From positions 502,073 through 566,072 of the forward strand of contig AZLU01000003.1 in assembly GCA_002224055.1 (NCBI GenBank): a DNA stretch of 64,000 nucleotides, read 5' to 3'. Source of the stretch: Pezizomycotina sp. ARF18 (Eukaryota; Ascomycota). Below the pieces are notes generated by a model that was given only the letters and a program-made list of their open reading frames with translations, searched no databases and was not told where the DNA came from. Positions 12,001-22,638 of the stretch are shown in pieces. A program made the position numbers and the translations under genes. Position 1 is the stretch's first letter. Every line of letters begins with the position of its first letter.

Positions 12001-15000
12001 AAGGGCAGCTCACGCTTTTCATAGAGCTAGTGCAACTCGTCTGCCCTATGTCCTTCGTAGATGATCGCGACGTCACGACAACCCCCTGCTAGCTGACTCC
12101 GGGAAAGCTGTATACTTGCGAGACATGGCGACGGACGATAAACAACGTGTATTTATTATCGGTCCGCATCGATGCCGTACAAATCCTTGATTCACCAATA
12201 TTAAGTCTACACGGTTTCAAAGGAAACACTACAGCGCCGACCTCATAGTTCCGTACGCCGAATCAAGAACGACATCATATACAATGCATTATTGCTAGTT
12301 TATTTTAGTTTACGATGATTTCACGTTGCTGTCATCATGAAATTATAGAGGCGCGTTTCTTGTTTAGGCCATATATCAGAAGTCGACGGCGTGAAAGGAT
12401 ATGCGCGATAAAGAGACTGCAAATGTCACTAACAGCACGACTATCGCGGAGATCGCGAAGTCCGGGGAGTCTGAGGAAAGCCTAGAAACATGCCGAAACT
12501 TCACCCACAGTAGCTCTAATTCCTTCTACTAAAAATTAGCGAGTCAACCTCGATATGGTAAGGAGACAACTACGCATTCACTAATTTTTACTACTGGTTG
12601 GAGGTGATTATATGCTGTCTTAACATCGTCGCTTAGCGTATCTGAGACCGTCATCGAATGCGGTTTGTTTATAGAGGTTTACGCCTAAAGAGAAGTAATT
12701 GCTATATATCTTCAAGACTCAGTCGAAATCGGCGCACTCATAGCGTCTTCCGCATCGTACCGATACATATCTGGCAGACCACGAGTTATCGTTTGTAAAA
12801 CAATAATCTGTTTTCGAGAACTTGAAGCTCCATATTTGTTTTAGAGGGCATTATAGCAATTCGCGCCCAACGAGGAGTATGATAACACTAGAATAGCTGC
12901 TTCTTAAGAATTGATCGGCTTGATGGGATGCTATATCTCCCCTATAGCTTGAACCACCTATGTATTAAACGGGTCCGCAAGAGACTTTTACCATGAAGTT
13001 GAGTGAATTCCATAATGTCAAGAATTAGCACATGAATTCGGATCGATGTACCGACCTGGAACCGTCGCATAAGAGACCAGCCAATGAATTTCACCGTCTG
13101 AGTTCAATTAGAATTCCGACTGTCGTATCCTAGGAGAACAGTGCAGACGTTTAAGATTGAAGTGTCGCGACAACAGGACGAACTGGGCGCACATAAATCA
13201 GGACGTTTGGGATGGAAGATATCTTGGTGCTTTGTATAAACCTGTTCGCAATCGAAAGCACAGATAGTTGTACCTGGAATTATCGAGGATTATACTCCCG
13301 CAAAAAATCAGGAAGAACCGTATTGTGCTTTTTTTCTTTTCTTTTTCACGGGCCGCCCACATCACCCGCGAATAGAATAGCGGGTGAAGGGCAGAATGGA
13401 TCTGGGAGAGAGAATAATCATAAATCGTAAATACAATGAGATAATGGGGTGCTGGAAAAACTCGAGATATCCAGTACATCAATTCAGGTTTATACTCGAG
13501 CGTATCTGGTGAGCTTGGATCAACAAGCAAATCAGAAGACAAGCACCTACGATTTCTCAATCTGCCGATCATATTCTGTTAACATCCATGGCCTGAGTAC
13601 GTATAGGATAAGATGAATATTATCCCAGCTACATATGGTGAAGATCTAAGAGAGCTGCGATAGTCAACGGCGCTTCGATTTCGCGCGAGCATTATACATA
13701 CCCCGTTAAAACTTTAACATTATATCGGTATTCCACGCCAACCTTCTTTCAAAACATCAATAATATTGTCTCAAATCTTTTTTACAGCCCCCTGAGAGGA
13801 TAAGCCATTGAATCAAAGGAGAGTAGAAGATGAAAAGATAAGGGTAATGGAGTCTCTTGTTTGACATTGGACCAGAATTCAAGCAGAAATGGTTCGCTTA
13901 GAGATTGGATATACCGAGAAAGGCCCAAGAGTTTTGCGAGATAGCGCTTGTCAGCTGCAATTCTTATTGACAGGGCTAATGTGAATGATAATTACAAAGA
14001 GTAGTGAGACTCCTCGGAAATGCAGATCACGCTACTTTTTTTTAGAAAAATAAGACCGGTTAGTATTCAATGCTGCAAACAAAAAGCAAGCTTTTAATTT
14101 AATTATCCCCATCTTACACGCGCTACATTTCCTAAAGCAGCATGGTGGGTAGCTGTTTCCAAAGGGGATTTCTTTTTTTTTGTAATACTCTAAGATTGGT
14201 TCTGGGAATCTGAACGATGCCTTAAGCACGATCAAAAATATAAACCGTGCGTATCGTGATAGTTACTGCGCAGTCTATGGAGATCAATACGGTATTCCGC
14301 AGTAACCAACATCCATAGCGCGGAGGTCATTAATATCTAAGCATCGCTGAGCAAGAAGAGAGGATTAGGAGGGAGAAAAGAGCAGCGGTGCAAGGGAGTG
14401 TAAGATTTTGTCTATCCGAAAACTTGAAGCTAGAGGACGGCACGCATAGGTCTAAATTCTGTTGCACAGCGTTTATTTGTTCCTGTAGTTCTGCGAAAGT
14501 TTGCAGGCAAGCCTGCCTCGAAGCATCTGGCTTACAAGACAACAGATTTAATTACCATGACATATTATTCTTCGTAGAAATACCTCCTACATACACAACA
14601 AAAGCATTTTTGTATAAACTAGAAACCTCTGAGCTCATGAGTATAGTAGTATAATCCTACATCAATTCTAGTGTTTATTCCTGTGCCTATCTATCTGTCT
14701 ATTTCTTTGTGGCGGTTTTTGTAGTTTTAGCTTTCCAGTCGCGTTTGAAATCTATTTACCTGTTTTAGATGTTGGTCTTTTTTCTGACCGAAATAATAAC
14801 ACGACGACTCAACACGGGTTGCTAACGATTAGATCGATAATATGAAGGGGAAAAAAAAAAATTCTCGTGATATGAAAACAACTAAATTTATATATTAAAA
14901 AAAAAAAAAAAAAAATTCTAAAAATCGACTTATATACATATTTCAGGCAGAGAGGAAATATAGAACCAAGTTAGAAATCTTATTTCTTTGGTCCTTTTCT

Positions 15001-16969
15001 ACAGCTTCTCCTATAATTACAAACGGGTTTTAGAGTTTCTCAAATAACTTAGGTGGTTCTGCTTATCGTACATGCTGATCGAACGTTGATATCGTTGCCT
15101 TACGAAAAATACATCCTTCGCTCGGAGCTTTCCGTCGAATAATCACGAATATACCAGTTCTCGATTCAGCTACGTTATCCTATGATATCTGTATTCGAGA
15201 CTGGCTGATATAATAATCGCTTCACGAGCTTGAACAATATATTTCGACGAGGTCCGGTTTTAATCGGATTATTATCCGCCTGGTTAGATCCGCTCGATTC
15301 CACCCTCTTGGTTATGTCTCTAGTCACTAGCCGCTTCCTAAGCATGTATCTCTTTGTTTGTGGGGGGGTTTCCTTAATAAGGTTCTCGGAGCCTTCTTAG
15401 AATATATTTGCCTGGTTGGAATATGAGCCTTTCCAGAAAAGCGACTTTCCGTGAATTGTAACATTAACAGGATTAAAGTGAGTGGTTGGATCCACGATTT
15501 GAACAATCATTAATCAAAGTGTATGATGCAAGATGGGTTTTTTCTCTTTCTTTTTATGATTTGCTTTAACTCGTAAGACATTTTTTTGCTGCGAAGATTC
15601 AACTCCCGCTACCGAGGCCACCGGAGATCGGCAAGCCCGGAGGCATGTAGCTCCAAACGAATTGCGATATGGCTTTTTTTCCAGCTTGCTATGAATATTA
15701 GTAGAAATTTTATCGTTCTCGATTGTATACGTGCCATCTATCTTTGTAGAAGATCTGCTGACAATTATCATGGGTAACTATGATTTGGATGAGTTTTCCC
15801 GTAGTAGTGATGCTCTCAAAACTTGCGAATTATCGCAGGCGGCTAGAGGCAACTTATACAGTGATATTGTTTTGTTCAGCTGCCTTGCAGATAGCCCCCC
15901 TTTTTTTTTTTTTTTGAAAGAGGAAGGGGGAGGGCCGGGGGGGGGGGGGGGAGAAGATTATCAATAGCTGATCCTTTAGCCTATTCTTCGTGCTCTTAGA
16001 ACCTTCGAACAACAATATCCGTAGGAGCGTTTTGCAGTTAGGACGCATTTGGAATATTTGTAAAGGAACAATATGTCAAGTGGGCTGTGGATTATGTGTT
16101 AGAAGATTCTCTACTCTGGCACAGATATGCCACCGGAGGTCAACGAACAGTTGAAGTAGTTTGGAAAGAATTTTCTAGGCCTAGGATGAGAGGTAGATAT
16201 CCGATGCCCGTCCCTGCTATAACAAAAGTGTACGACCGAAGGAGAAAGCTATATTCTCTTCTGCGCTTGGGACTTTGGCTGAAATTTCTAATGGATATGG
16301 CGCCCTGCCAATCTCTTTGTGTGAATGTGCGCGGCTACATAAGTTTCTCCACAAAGCGAAGTATCGTTTTCAGGTACAGACCGATGGTGCCATATCAGAA
16401 ACTCTGAAATAGGTAGGCAAGTATTCGTCGCTTCGAGGCCTATGTTGGACCTACGTCGAGCTGGAAGCTTACAACTTCAATTGAGAAGAACGTTGCTAGA
16501 AGGATAGGGTAGATATCGCTGTTTCACATTGTAAGCTAGCGCAAGGGTCTAGGGATGTATAGTTGAAGATATCGCGATATATTTCTGGAGCTCCAACGTG
16601 GTGAATATTATCACGCTTCCATGACTGCATTCTAATGTTTGGATTTTAAAGCTATCGTATACTTCTTTTTGTTGGTGCTGCGCTTCATGGGTTGTTGGGT
16701 GGGGTGGTATACGGAGAGTTTTGATGTTGGTGTTTTTTGGCCGAGTCACGACTTCGCGTATCGGCTTACTTTCGCGAGCAAGGTATTTTTGCAATGCGGG
16801 TGGATTATTTATGAGACTTTTTTCATCCCTGCGTCGAGGAGTATGTACAGTCGGCCATCAACGCAGTCCATGGGGCGAGATATCGCGCTTCTCGATATCT
16901 AAGTTAGAGTATCGCTCTTTAATTGCGGCAAGCTTATTACGCTTGTGCCCGTACCGGTTCTGTAGGTCC

Positions 16970-17005
16970 TTTTTTTTTTTTTTTTTTTTTTTTTTTGGGG
17001 GGGGG
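16970..17005. repeat. T27-G9 homopolymer junction
   Basis: A run of 27 T directly followed by nine G. It is one of the strongest mononucleotide tracts in the window and is likely polymorphic or error-prone. Confidence 0.9.
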
Positions 17006-20000
17006 CATTATCAGATTCTCGGTCTTGTGATGTTCAAAAGTTGTGAACAGTTCTAGGAAAACTATAGTAGGGTTCTTTCGAAGCTTCAATATCCTCCGGT
17101 CTGGGCTAAGGGTGGGTCTGTACTGGGTTCAGATTCCCGCATCTAATATCTGAGGGCTTGATGAATCTTACACGCGATGGTTGAATTTAGAGTACTACAA
17201 GATGGATATGCAGTGCGTACGAGCATCGTGATATCAACCATAGCGAAGTTTTCTAGGGTTGATGTACCGTTCTAGCGCTTCTTGCTACGAAGTATCGTGG
17301 GTGTGGCCTCGCACCTTGGTTATAATTCGCTGATCATGTTCTGATTGTGGTTTAGCAGTCTATCTTGGGTCTGGGTTGTGAAATAGGGGGTTTTGAGAGC
17401 TCTATGGGATCGCCTCGATGGGGCTCTATGCCTGGGGCTGGATCGCTGCTATGACCCAGTGATTCTTTGCTTTATAATACTGACATGGTATCGTCATTTA
17501 TCCCTTCGCAATCCAAATTGTTTTGTTACTGGTTGGACTAGCAATGTTATGGTTTTTATGTAGTTTCCTCGATGTCAGCGTAATAATATCGATAGGCTGT
17601 CGAGGCCAGAAAATGTCGGATTTCAAAGAGAGAAGCAGTAATTGGTATGGTCACTCTCGGGTCTTACGGTGCTTCTAGCTATAACAGGTTCGGTATTTTC
17701 CCATATCAGTTTCATTTTAGGAGTCACCCATATAATTCCTGCGGTATACGACATTGTAGATTTGGAAATTATGAAAGTTTTCGATGACGCTTTATATCTC
17801 GCAGGCAGTCCGTAATATGGATAAGCTGCTTGGATAACGCACTTTTGCGGGTGTAAGCAATACCTAATAAGGATGTTAATGTATCGATTAGGCGTTGCTG
17901 GTTGGCGTTTTCATGCGTGTTGATATGATGCTAAAGAATATAAAGGAATATTTCTCAATATAGTATTCCGGGACCGAAGCAGAACAATATATCACAGTTA
18001 TTCTCGGATCGCCATCATACTCCTACTATGTAATTTTTCTGAAAAGGACTTTCTTTGGCCGCAACATTATCTGCGAGTAGTTGGCAAGCCACGTCGCGAG
18101 TCTTGACTTTTAGGAGAAAGTACCATTGCGACATTGTGCAAGTTTTATCTCAGACAGACGTATAGTTTCTGATACACGCCGCTCTTTCTTTCTTTCTTTC
18201 GTGAGGGATTATAATTAGGCGCATTTTCTAGTTTCTTCTTAGCTTCGTCTAAATATTCAATACCTATACCCATCCGGATTACCAGTGCGGTGAAAGAAAA
18301 AGAGAGAAAAAAAAAAAAAAAAAAAAAGAAAAGTGTTACTTCCCCGCTTCGGGGTACCTGAGGTCAGAGGTCGGAGAGCGACGCTAGGTGTCTTATAGCC
18401 CCTTTCTCTTATTCGTTCGCCTCTTTATCGCTCCGCCACGTTTTTGGCGATTTTCTTAGTGTTGGAACACCGTGAAGAGGGATTGATCCTTGGGTTGATT
18501 GATGGAGATGATGGGGGAAAGCTCCCCTATTTATGTACAATAAGGCATATACATGATGTATGGTAATGGTGTTCCTACACTTAGTACGTATCATGCCTTC
18601 CCTCTGGAACCAATTTGATTGATTTTTCAATTATCTCTTTGCGGGTATTGTTGAATGAAGGACGGAAACTAGCACAATAGATCACTGTAAATGGATGTTC
18701 AAGAGTATCTGAGGCAAGGCCAGTGATGAATTTAGCACGTTGACAAGCAGCGGTATCGGCCTCGCTGTTCCTGTGATTTGATTTTATACTCGACCGATGA
18801 CGTTTTAATGAAATGCAAGCAAATAGCGATAGCTGCTGATACAAGGCGTTTGAAACTACCTACGTGTTTTTGTAGATCGCTGCTAGGCATTTTATATGAT
18901 GGGTTAGTGAACGGTCTTCGTCGTGCCACTGAGCTATATATTCGTGGATTGTCTTCTCAATACAGTAGCCGGAACTTCGGATATTAGTGAATATCGCAAT
19001 TCGACCTTTTTGGTCGAAAACTAGGTATCGACACTTCGCTACCTTGCTAAGTGTTGTTGGAATCATGTTTCTACGCTCGAAGATTTACGATGGAAATGAG
19101 TGCCGGCAAAAATGGATTTCCCGGGTACTATTGATATGAAGTTTACTCCACGTTTTCCGTGAACTGGGTTTTCTCACTTCATCTTCGGAATATCGGACGG
19201 AAGCTCTTGGAGATCTAATTCAATTTATAAACTTGAAAATTACAACGCAGTGCTTCGTGGATTTGTCATTCGAGGACTGAAATAGAAGTGTTAGTAAGCG
19301 TTGCCATGAGAGCTAAGGATGCTAAATATTTGGGAGCTTGACGAAAACTATGCGGACGGGCTCCAGCGTAGATATATCATCTGAGAAGTGGTTTGCTGTT
19401 GCGATATTAGAGTAAGATGCTCGCGTTGTATTAACCGAAGTTGGATCGATATCTACCTAAATATGTTGCCCGATCCGTACCGTTTTAGAGCTGACTTGTT
19501 TCCCTTAGTCGGCGGTGTCGTATATCAATTCGCCGGCTCAGATTAACGCCTTGGGTGTGTAGTGGCTGCTGTTGTTAATAAAATTTATCACGTATTTCCA
19601 TAGTATTAACGAACTTACCGGATCTAGACCTAAGGAGTGGGTTAAAAGAGAAGAAATAACTAAAAAATTGGACACTATCCACTGGAAGTAACAAAGCGCA
19701 CGGGTAATACAAGCATTTATAAAATGGAACCCGCTCAACTTTGTGTCTTGCTATATGTATGTTTTGTAGTCTTGCCCATGCGTCTATGAATTATAAGATG
19801 CAGCTCTTGGGGGTCGTATCGTTCTGATAAGTTATGTACCAGTATTGGACCCTTGAAATTTGAAGTCGCTGGAATAGCGATTGCTATCAATATTGCATTG
19901 GCGGCTTAAGCCCTGCCGATCGAGAGCATTAGTTATACTAGATGCTACGTCATCCTTGAACATAATATCGAAAGCGATTGGCGAGTTTGTTCGACTTAAG

Positions 20001-20083
20001 CTGAATTTTCTAGAAATCCAATTATCGAATAGCATCAAATGTTGGATATTATAGTAAAAGGGTTCATATTCTGGTTAAAAATT

Positions 20084-20094
20084 ACTATAAATTT
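20084..20094 (+). promoter_or_regulatory. TATA-like element of Cys-rich gene 1
   Basis: CTATAAATTTT lies 137 nt before the ATG at 20221. The same box recurs before the other two paralogues at 20951 and 21441. Confidence 0.45.
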
Positions 20095-20220
20095 TGACCT
20101 CTTGCCCTCAGCTTCTGCTAATTTACAACTTATTCTTTCTCCTTCTTTCCCTAAACAAAATTACAACAGAATTCTCAACTCCAACCAAACATATACTCAA
20201 CCGACGCTCAAAAATACGAA

Positions 20221-20585
20221 ATGTGCAATCCTCCGAAGTCTGCGAAAAGTGCAACAAGACGGTTAGCGAAACCAACAAGTATAACAGCTCCAAATGCGCT
20301 GGCAAGAAGTGCAAAACGGTTAAATCCTGCGTCCCCGCTTCGAGGTGCGCCAAGTGCTGCGCCAAATCGAAGTGCTCAAAGGACAGTTCGAAGTGTGCGA
20401 AGGGCAAGTCAAAGTGCGGGAAGGACAAAGCTAAGGCGCCTTGCCGTCCGAAAAAAGGCAGGGGCGAAGATATCCAAGTCCTTTCCGGCAATGGCGCGGG
20501 GATCTTTGTTGACCGCGACGAGGCTAAGAACCGTGATATCAATATCGCGCAGATCAATATGTCTCAAAACATGAGAATGTATTGA
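20221..20585 (+). CDS. Small Cys/Lys-rich protein, copy 1
   Basis: Not a family I recognise. The protein (about 120 residues) has EVCEKCNKTVSET near its start, then a dense block of Cys and Lys (SKCAGKKCK, RCAKCCAKSKC, KCGKDKAKAPC), giving at least twelve cysteines in about 80 residues. A tail without cysteine follows (around GNGAGIFVDRDE). The Cys spacing resembles metal-binding or metallothionein-like proteins, but that is inference. ATG-TGC at 20221 aligns with the start of copy 3 (MC...VCEKC). One base seems missing between this ATG and the VCEKC motif, so the start is provisional. With this start there is no signal peptide. It shares a TATA-like box position and the motif order with the copies at 21105 and 21570, forming a tandem cluster on one strand. 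Confidence 0.55.
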
Positions 20586-21104
20586 GAGTGGCTAGTGTAT
20601 AGGTTGTAAGTGATTTGTGGCTTTAACGTTAGCCAGGAGGACCCTTCTGGAACCAGTAGATTATATTAGACCGCCGTAGCCTCGGACTGGAGGTGATATG
20701 CGATGATTTGAATCGTATAGTGGTTAAAGGTTATTATAGTTACAAATTGAATAAAATCAGATACTTTATCTTCAGAATTATATCATTTTCGCGACTAAAA
20801 GCTACCTAAGTATTTATAGTCAGTGGCATCACCAGCCATCTTCGAATTTTTCTCATAAATGTCGACACTCTTTCCACGATCCGCATTTGATTTTCTAGTG
20901 AATACGTCGATAGCATCGTAGTAAAGCTAGCTATGAATGCTGTCTACCTCCTATAAATTGTCCTTACTACTGCATACTTCTTCCTTCCTTTGTCTTCGTT
21001 CCTGTCTCCTTTCTTACGAATCCAACAAACTCTCGTAGGTCTAACGATTATCTCTACCCATCAGCAACAAACCCATCTCGGTACAACAAATACATCTCGG
21101 AAAT
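20586..21104. other. Spacer between Cys-rich copies 1 and 2
   Basis: No gene. The right-hand part carries the promoter and 5' leader of copy 2, clearly similar to that of copy 3 (CCTATAAATTGTCC versus CCTATAATTCGTCC, then a CAGCAACA-type leader). Confidence 0.5.
20951..20961 (+). promoter_or_regulatory. TATA-like element of Cys-rich copy 2
   Basis: CTATAAATTGT lies about 154 nt before the copy 2 ATG. It matches the box of copy 3 and its flanking bases. Confidence 0.45.
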
Positions 21105-21370
21105 ATGTGCAAATACAGAATTGTCTGTGGAAAAGTGCGAAACCTTATTTTTTGAGCTTGATCTCAAGAATTTCAAATGCTTTTTAAAAGCGCAACATTT
21201 TGGTAGACGAGGACTGCGGGTCGAACTGTAGTAAATGTTGCGAACGCAAACGCATGCCGAAAACGAAAAGTGTTCAAAGTGCGTAAGAAACATGTGGAAC
21301 GCGTAAGGCAGCCGATGTGCCTCCCGCTCGCCCAAAATCTGCATAGATCCCCATTCAACGCTCGACATTT
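21105..21370 (+). pseudogene. Degenerate Cys-rich protein, copy 2
   Basis: It begins ATG-TGC and reads MCKYRIVCGKVRN, matching MCIHRLVCEKCRR of copy 3. Nucleotide similarity continues through the ETDLKTFKC-equivalent (DLKNFKC) and the ENEKCSK-like region. The frame stops after about 16 codons and needs several shifts to continue, and several cysteines are lost. The promoter box and 5' leader are still similar to copy 3, so this is a duplicated member that has decayed. Sequencing errors could add to the damage, but the substitutions at cysteine codons argue for real decay. Confidence 0.5.
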
Positions 21371-21440
21371 GAATTCTGGTGAGTGTGTCGATAATACTGT
21401 ATTATAGCTCCCTATGCATGTATGAGTCCTGTCTGACCCC

Positions 21441-21451
21441 CTATAATTCGT
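21441..21451 (+). promoter_or_regulatory. TATA-like element of Cys-rich copy 3
   Basis: CTATAATTCGT lies 129 nt before the copy 3 ATG. It is in a conserved context shared with copy 2. Confidence 0.4.
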
Positions 21452-21569
21452 CCTTAGTACTACCTATTTATTTCATCCTATCTCTTCATTCTCTTTATGG
21501 TAGATCCAACAAGCTTTGGCTGATCCAACGAGTATCTTTGCCCCTCAGCAACAGATCTATCTCAGGAAC

Positions 21570-21936
21570 ATGTGCATTCACAGGCTAGTCTGTGAAAAAT
21601 GCAGAAGGACGGTCCACGAGACCGACCTCAAGACTTTCAAATGTGCCTTTAAGAGGTGCAAGATTTTTGAAGACGACATCGCCGCCTCGGACTGCAATAA
21701 CTGCAATAAATGCTGCAAAGGGAAACGAAGCCGCAAAACGAAAAGTGCTCAAAGTACGGAAAGAATGCGGGGGAAAGTGTAACAAACCCGATCCGCCTCC
21801 TGGTCGCCTGAAATTTGGCGAGATGTATTTCAACAAGGACGGTAGTGTTGTCGTTGGCGCTGGCGATCACCCAGATATCACTGTTTACCCTAAGCCCGGA
21901 TCGAAATTTGGCAAACCTAAGGTGCTCTATTTTTAA
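21570..21936 (+). CDS. Small Cys/Lys-rich protein, copy 3
   Basis: Starts MCIHRLVCEKCRRTVHETD, then FKCAFKRCK, ASDCNNCNKCCKGKR, and after a frame break near 21745 ECGGKCNKP. It ends with a tail without cysteine (PDPPPGRLKFGEMYF..., DHPDITVYPKPGSKFG). The pattern EKCxxTVxET...KCAxKxCK...ASxCxxCxKCC is shared with copy 1, and the tails also look related (NGAGIFVDRDEAKNRDINI against NKDGSVVVGAGDHPDITVY). The ATG at 21570 is the first in frame. No signal peptide or membrane segment. Function unknown; paired CxxC and CC motifs suggest metal binding, by inference only. The two readable copies diverge strongly outside the cysteines, which suggests an old or fast-evolving duplication. Confidence 0.58.
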
Positions 21937-22638
21937 CTAGGAGTCGTATCAGATGGATGAATGCTCCACAGACTTTTGTTATAGAGAAGCTTTAGCTTAT
22001 GTTATCTAGCTGAATATGCAATGAGTGGGTTGTTCGAACTTCTGCTGGCATTCGGAGAAATATATATAAAATTTGAATTATATGAATACAAGAAGTATCT
22101 TTTAAGTCGCATTGAGAGACAACGGCATAATTAAGATGGTAAAGGTACCTAAATCAACCCAAAGCTTCTACGATCCGTTCGAACTTTTTTTTTTTTTTTT
22201 TTTTTTTTTTGGTAGCGGATCTTTTAAGTCAAACATGCCTTAATCCACGCGCACTGCCAGTACCGACTGTAGAGTATATTATCCAAATTTCATTTCATCT
22301 GCTCATCTGAAGTCCTTCTTTTGTCTTTTCATGCCCATGCCGTTCTCTCCGTGCCCTGGTTCGTTCAAATCTGCCTCCTCCTCATCGTTTCTCTCATTTT
22401 TTTCAGGCCCACCCCATCTTCTTCCGGTAAATCTCTTCCACTTCTTCCAATCTCTGCGGCTAAGAAGTCGTCGACGTCAAATAGGTCGTCGCCCTTCTTC
22501 AGTTCAGGGCTCAGATGGAGTAGTCCAGGCGATGAGATCTTCCGTCCTGGCCTCTTCGGAGATCTTGAGGGAGACCCACCGAAGAGTTCCGCCCAATAGG
22601 TCGAAGAATAATCGCCTTGTAGTGGAGCATTGTTCATA
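21937..22638. other. Intergenic, convergent 3' ends
   Basis: Contains T24 at about 22187-22210. Short frames on both strands (22321-22600) are not convincing genes. Confidence 0.5.

Larger units (their letters stand above)
9062..20220. other. 11-kb gene desert
   Basis: No recognisable coding gene on either strand. Open frames are short, mostly lack ATG starts, and show no family motifs; the best are 13198-13572 (-) and 14330-14660 (both strands), which I could not identify. It includes T27G9 at 16970-17005, A21 near 18307, a G run near 15939-15951 and CTTT repeats near 10425. The stretch from about 11.4 to 14 kb has few homopolymers and no codon structure. It could be decayed transposon DNA, but I see no terminal repeats or transposase. 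Confidence 0.55.
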
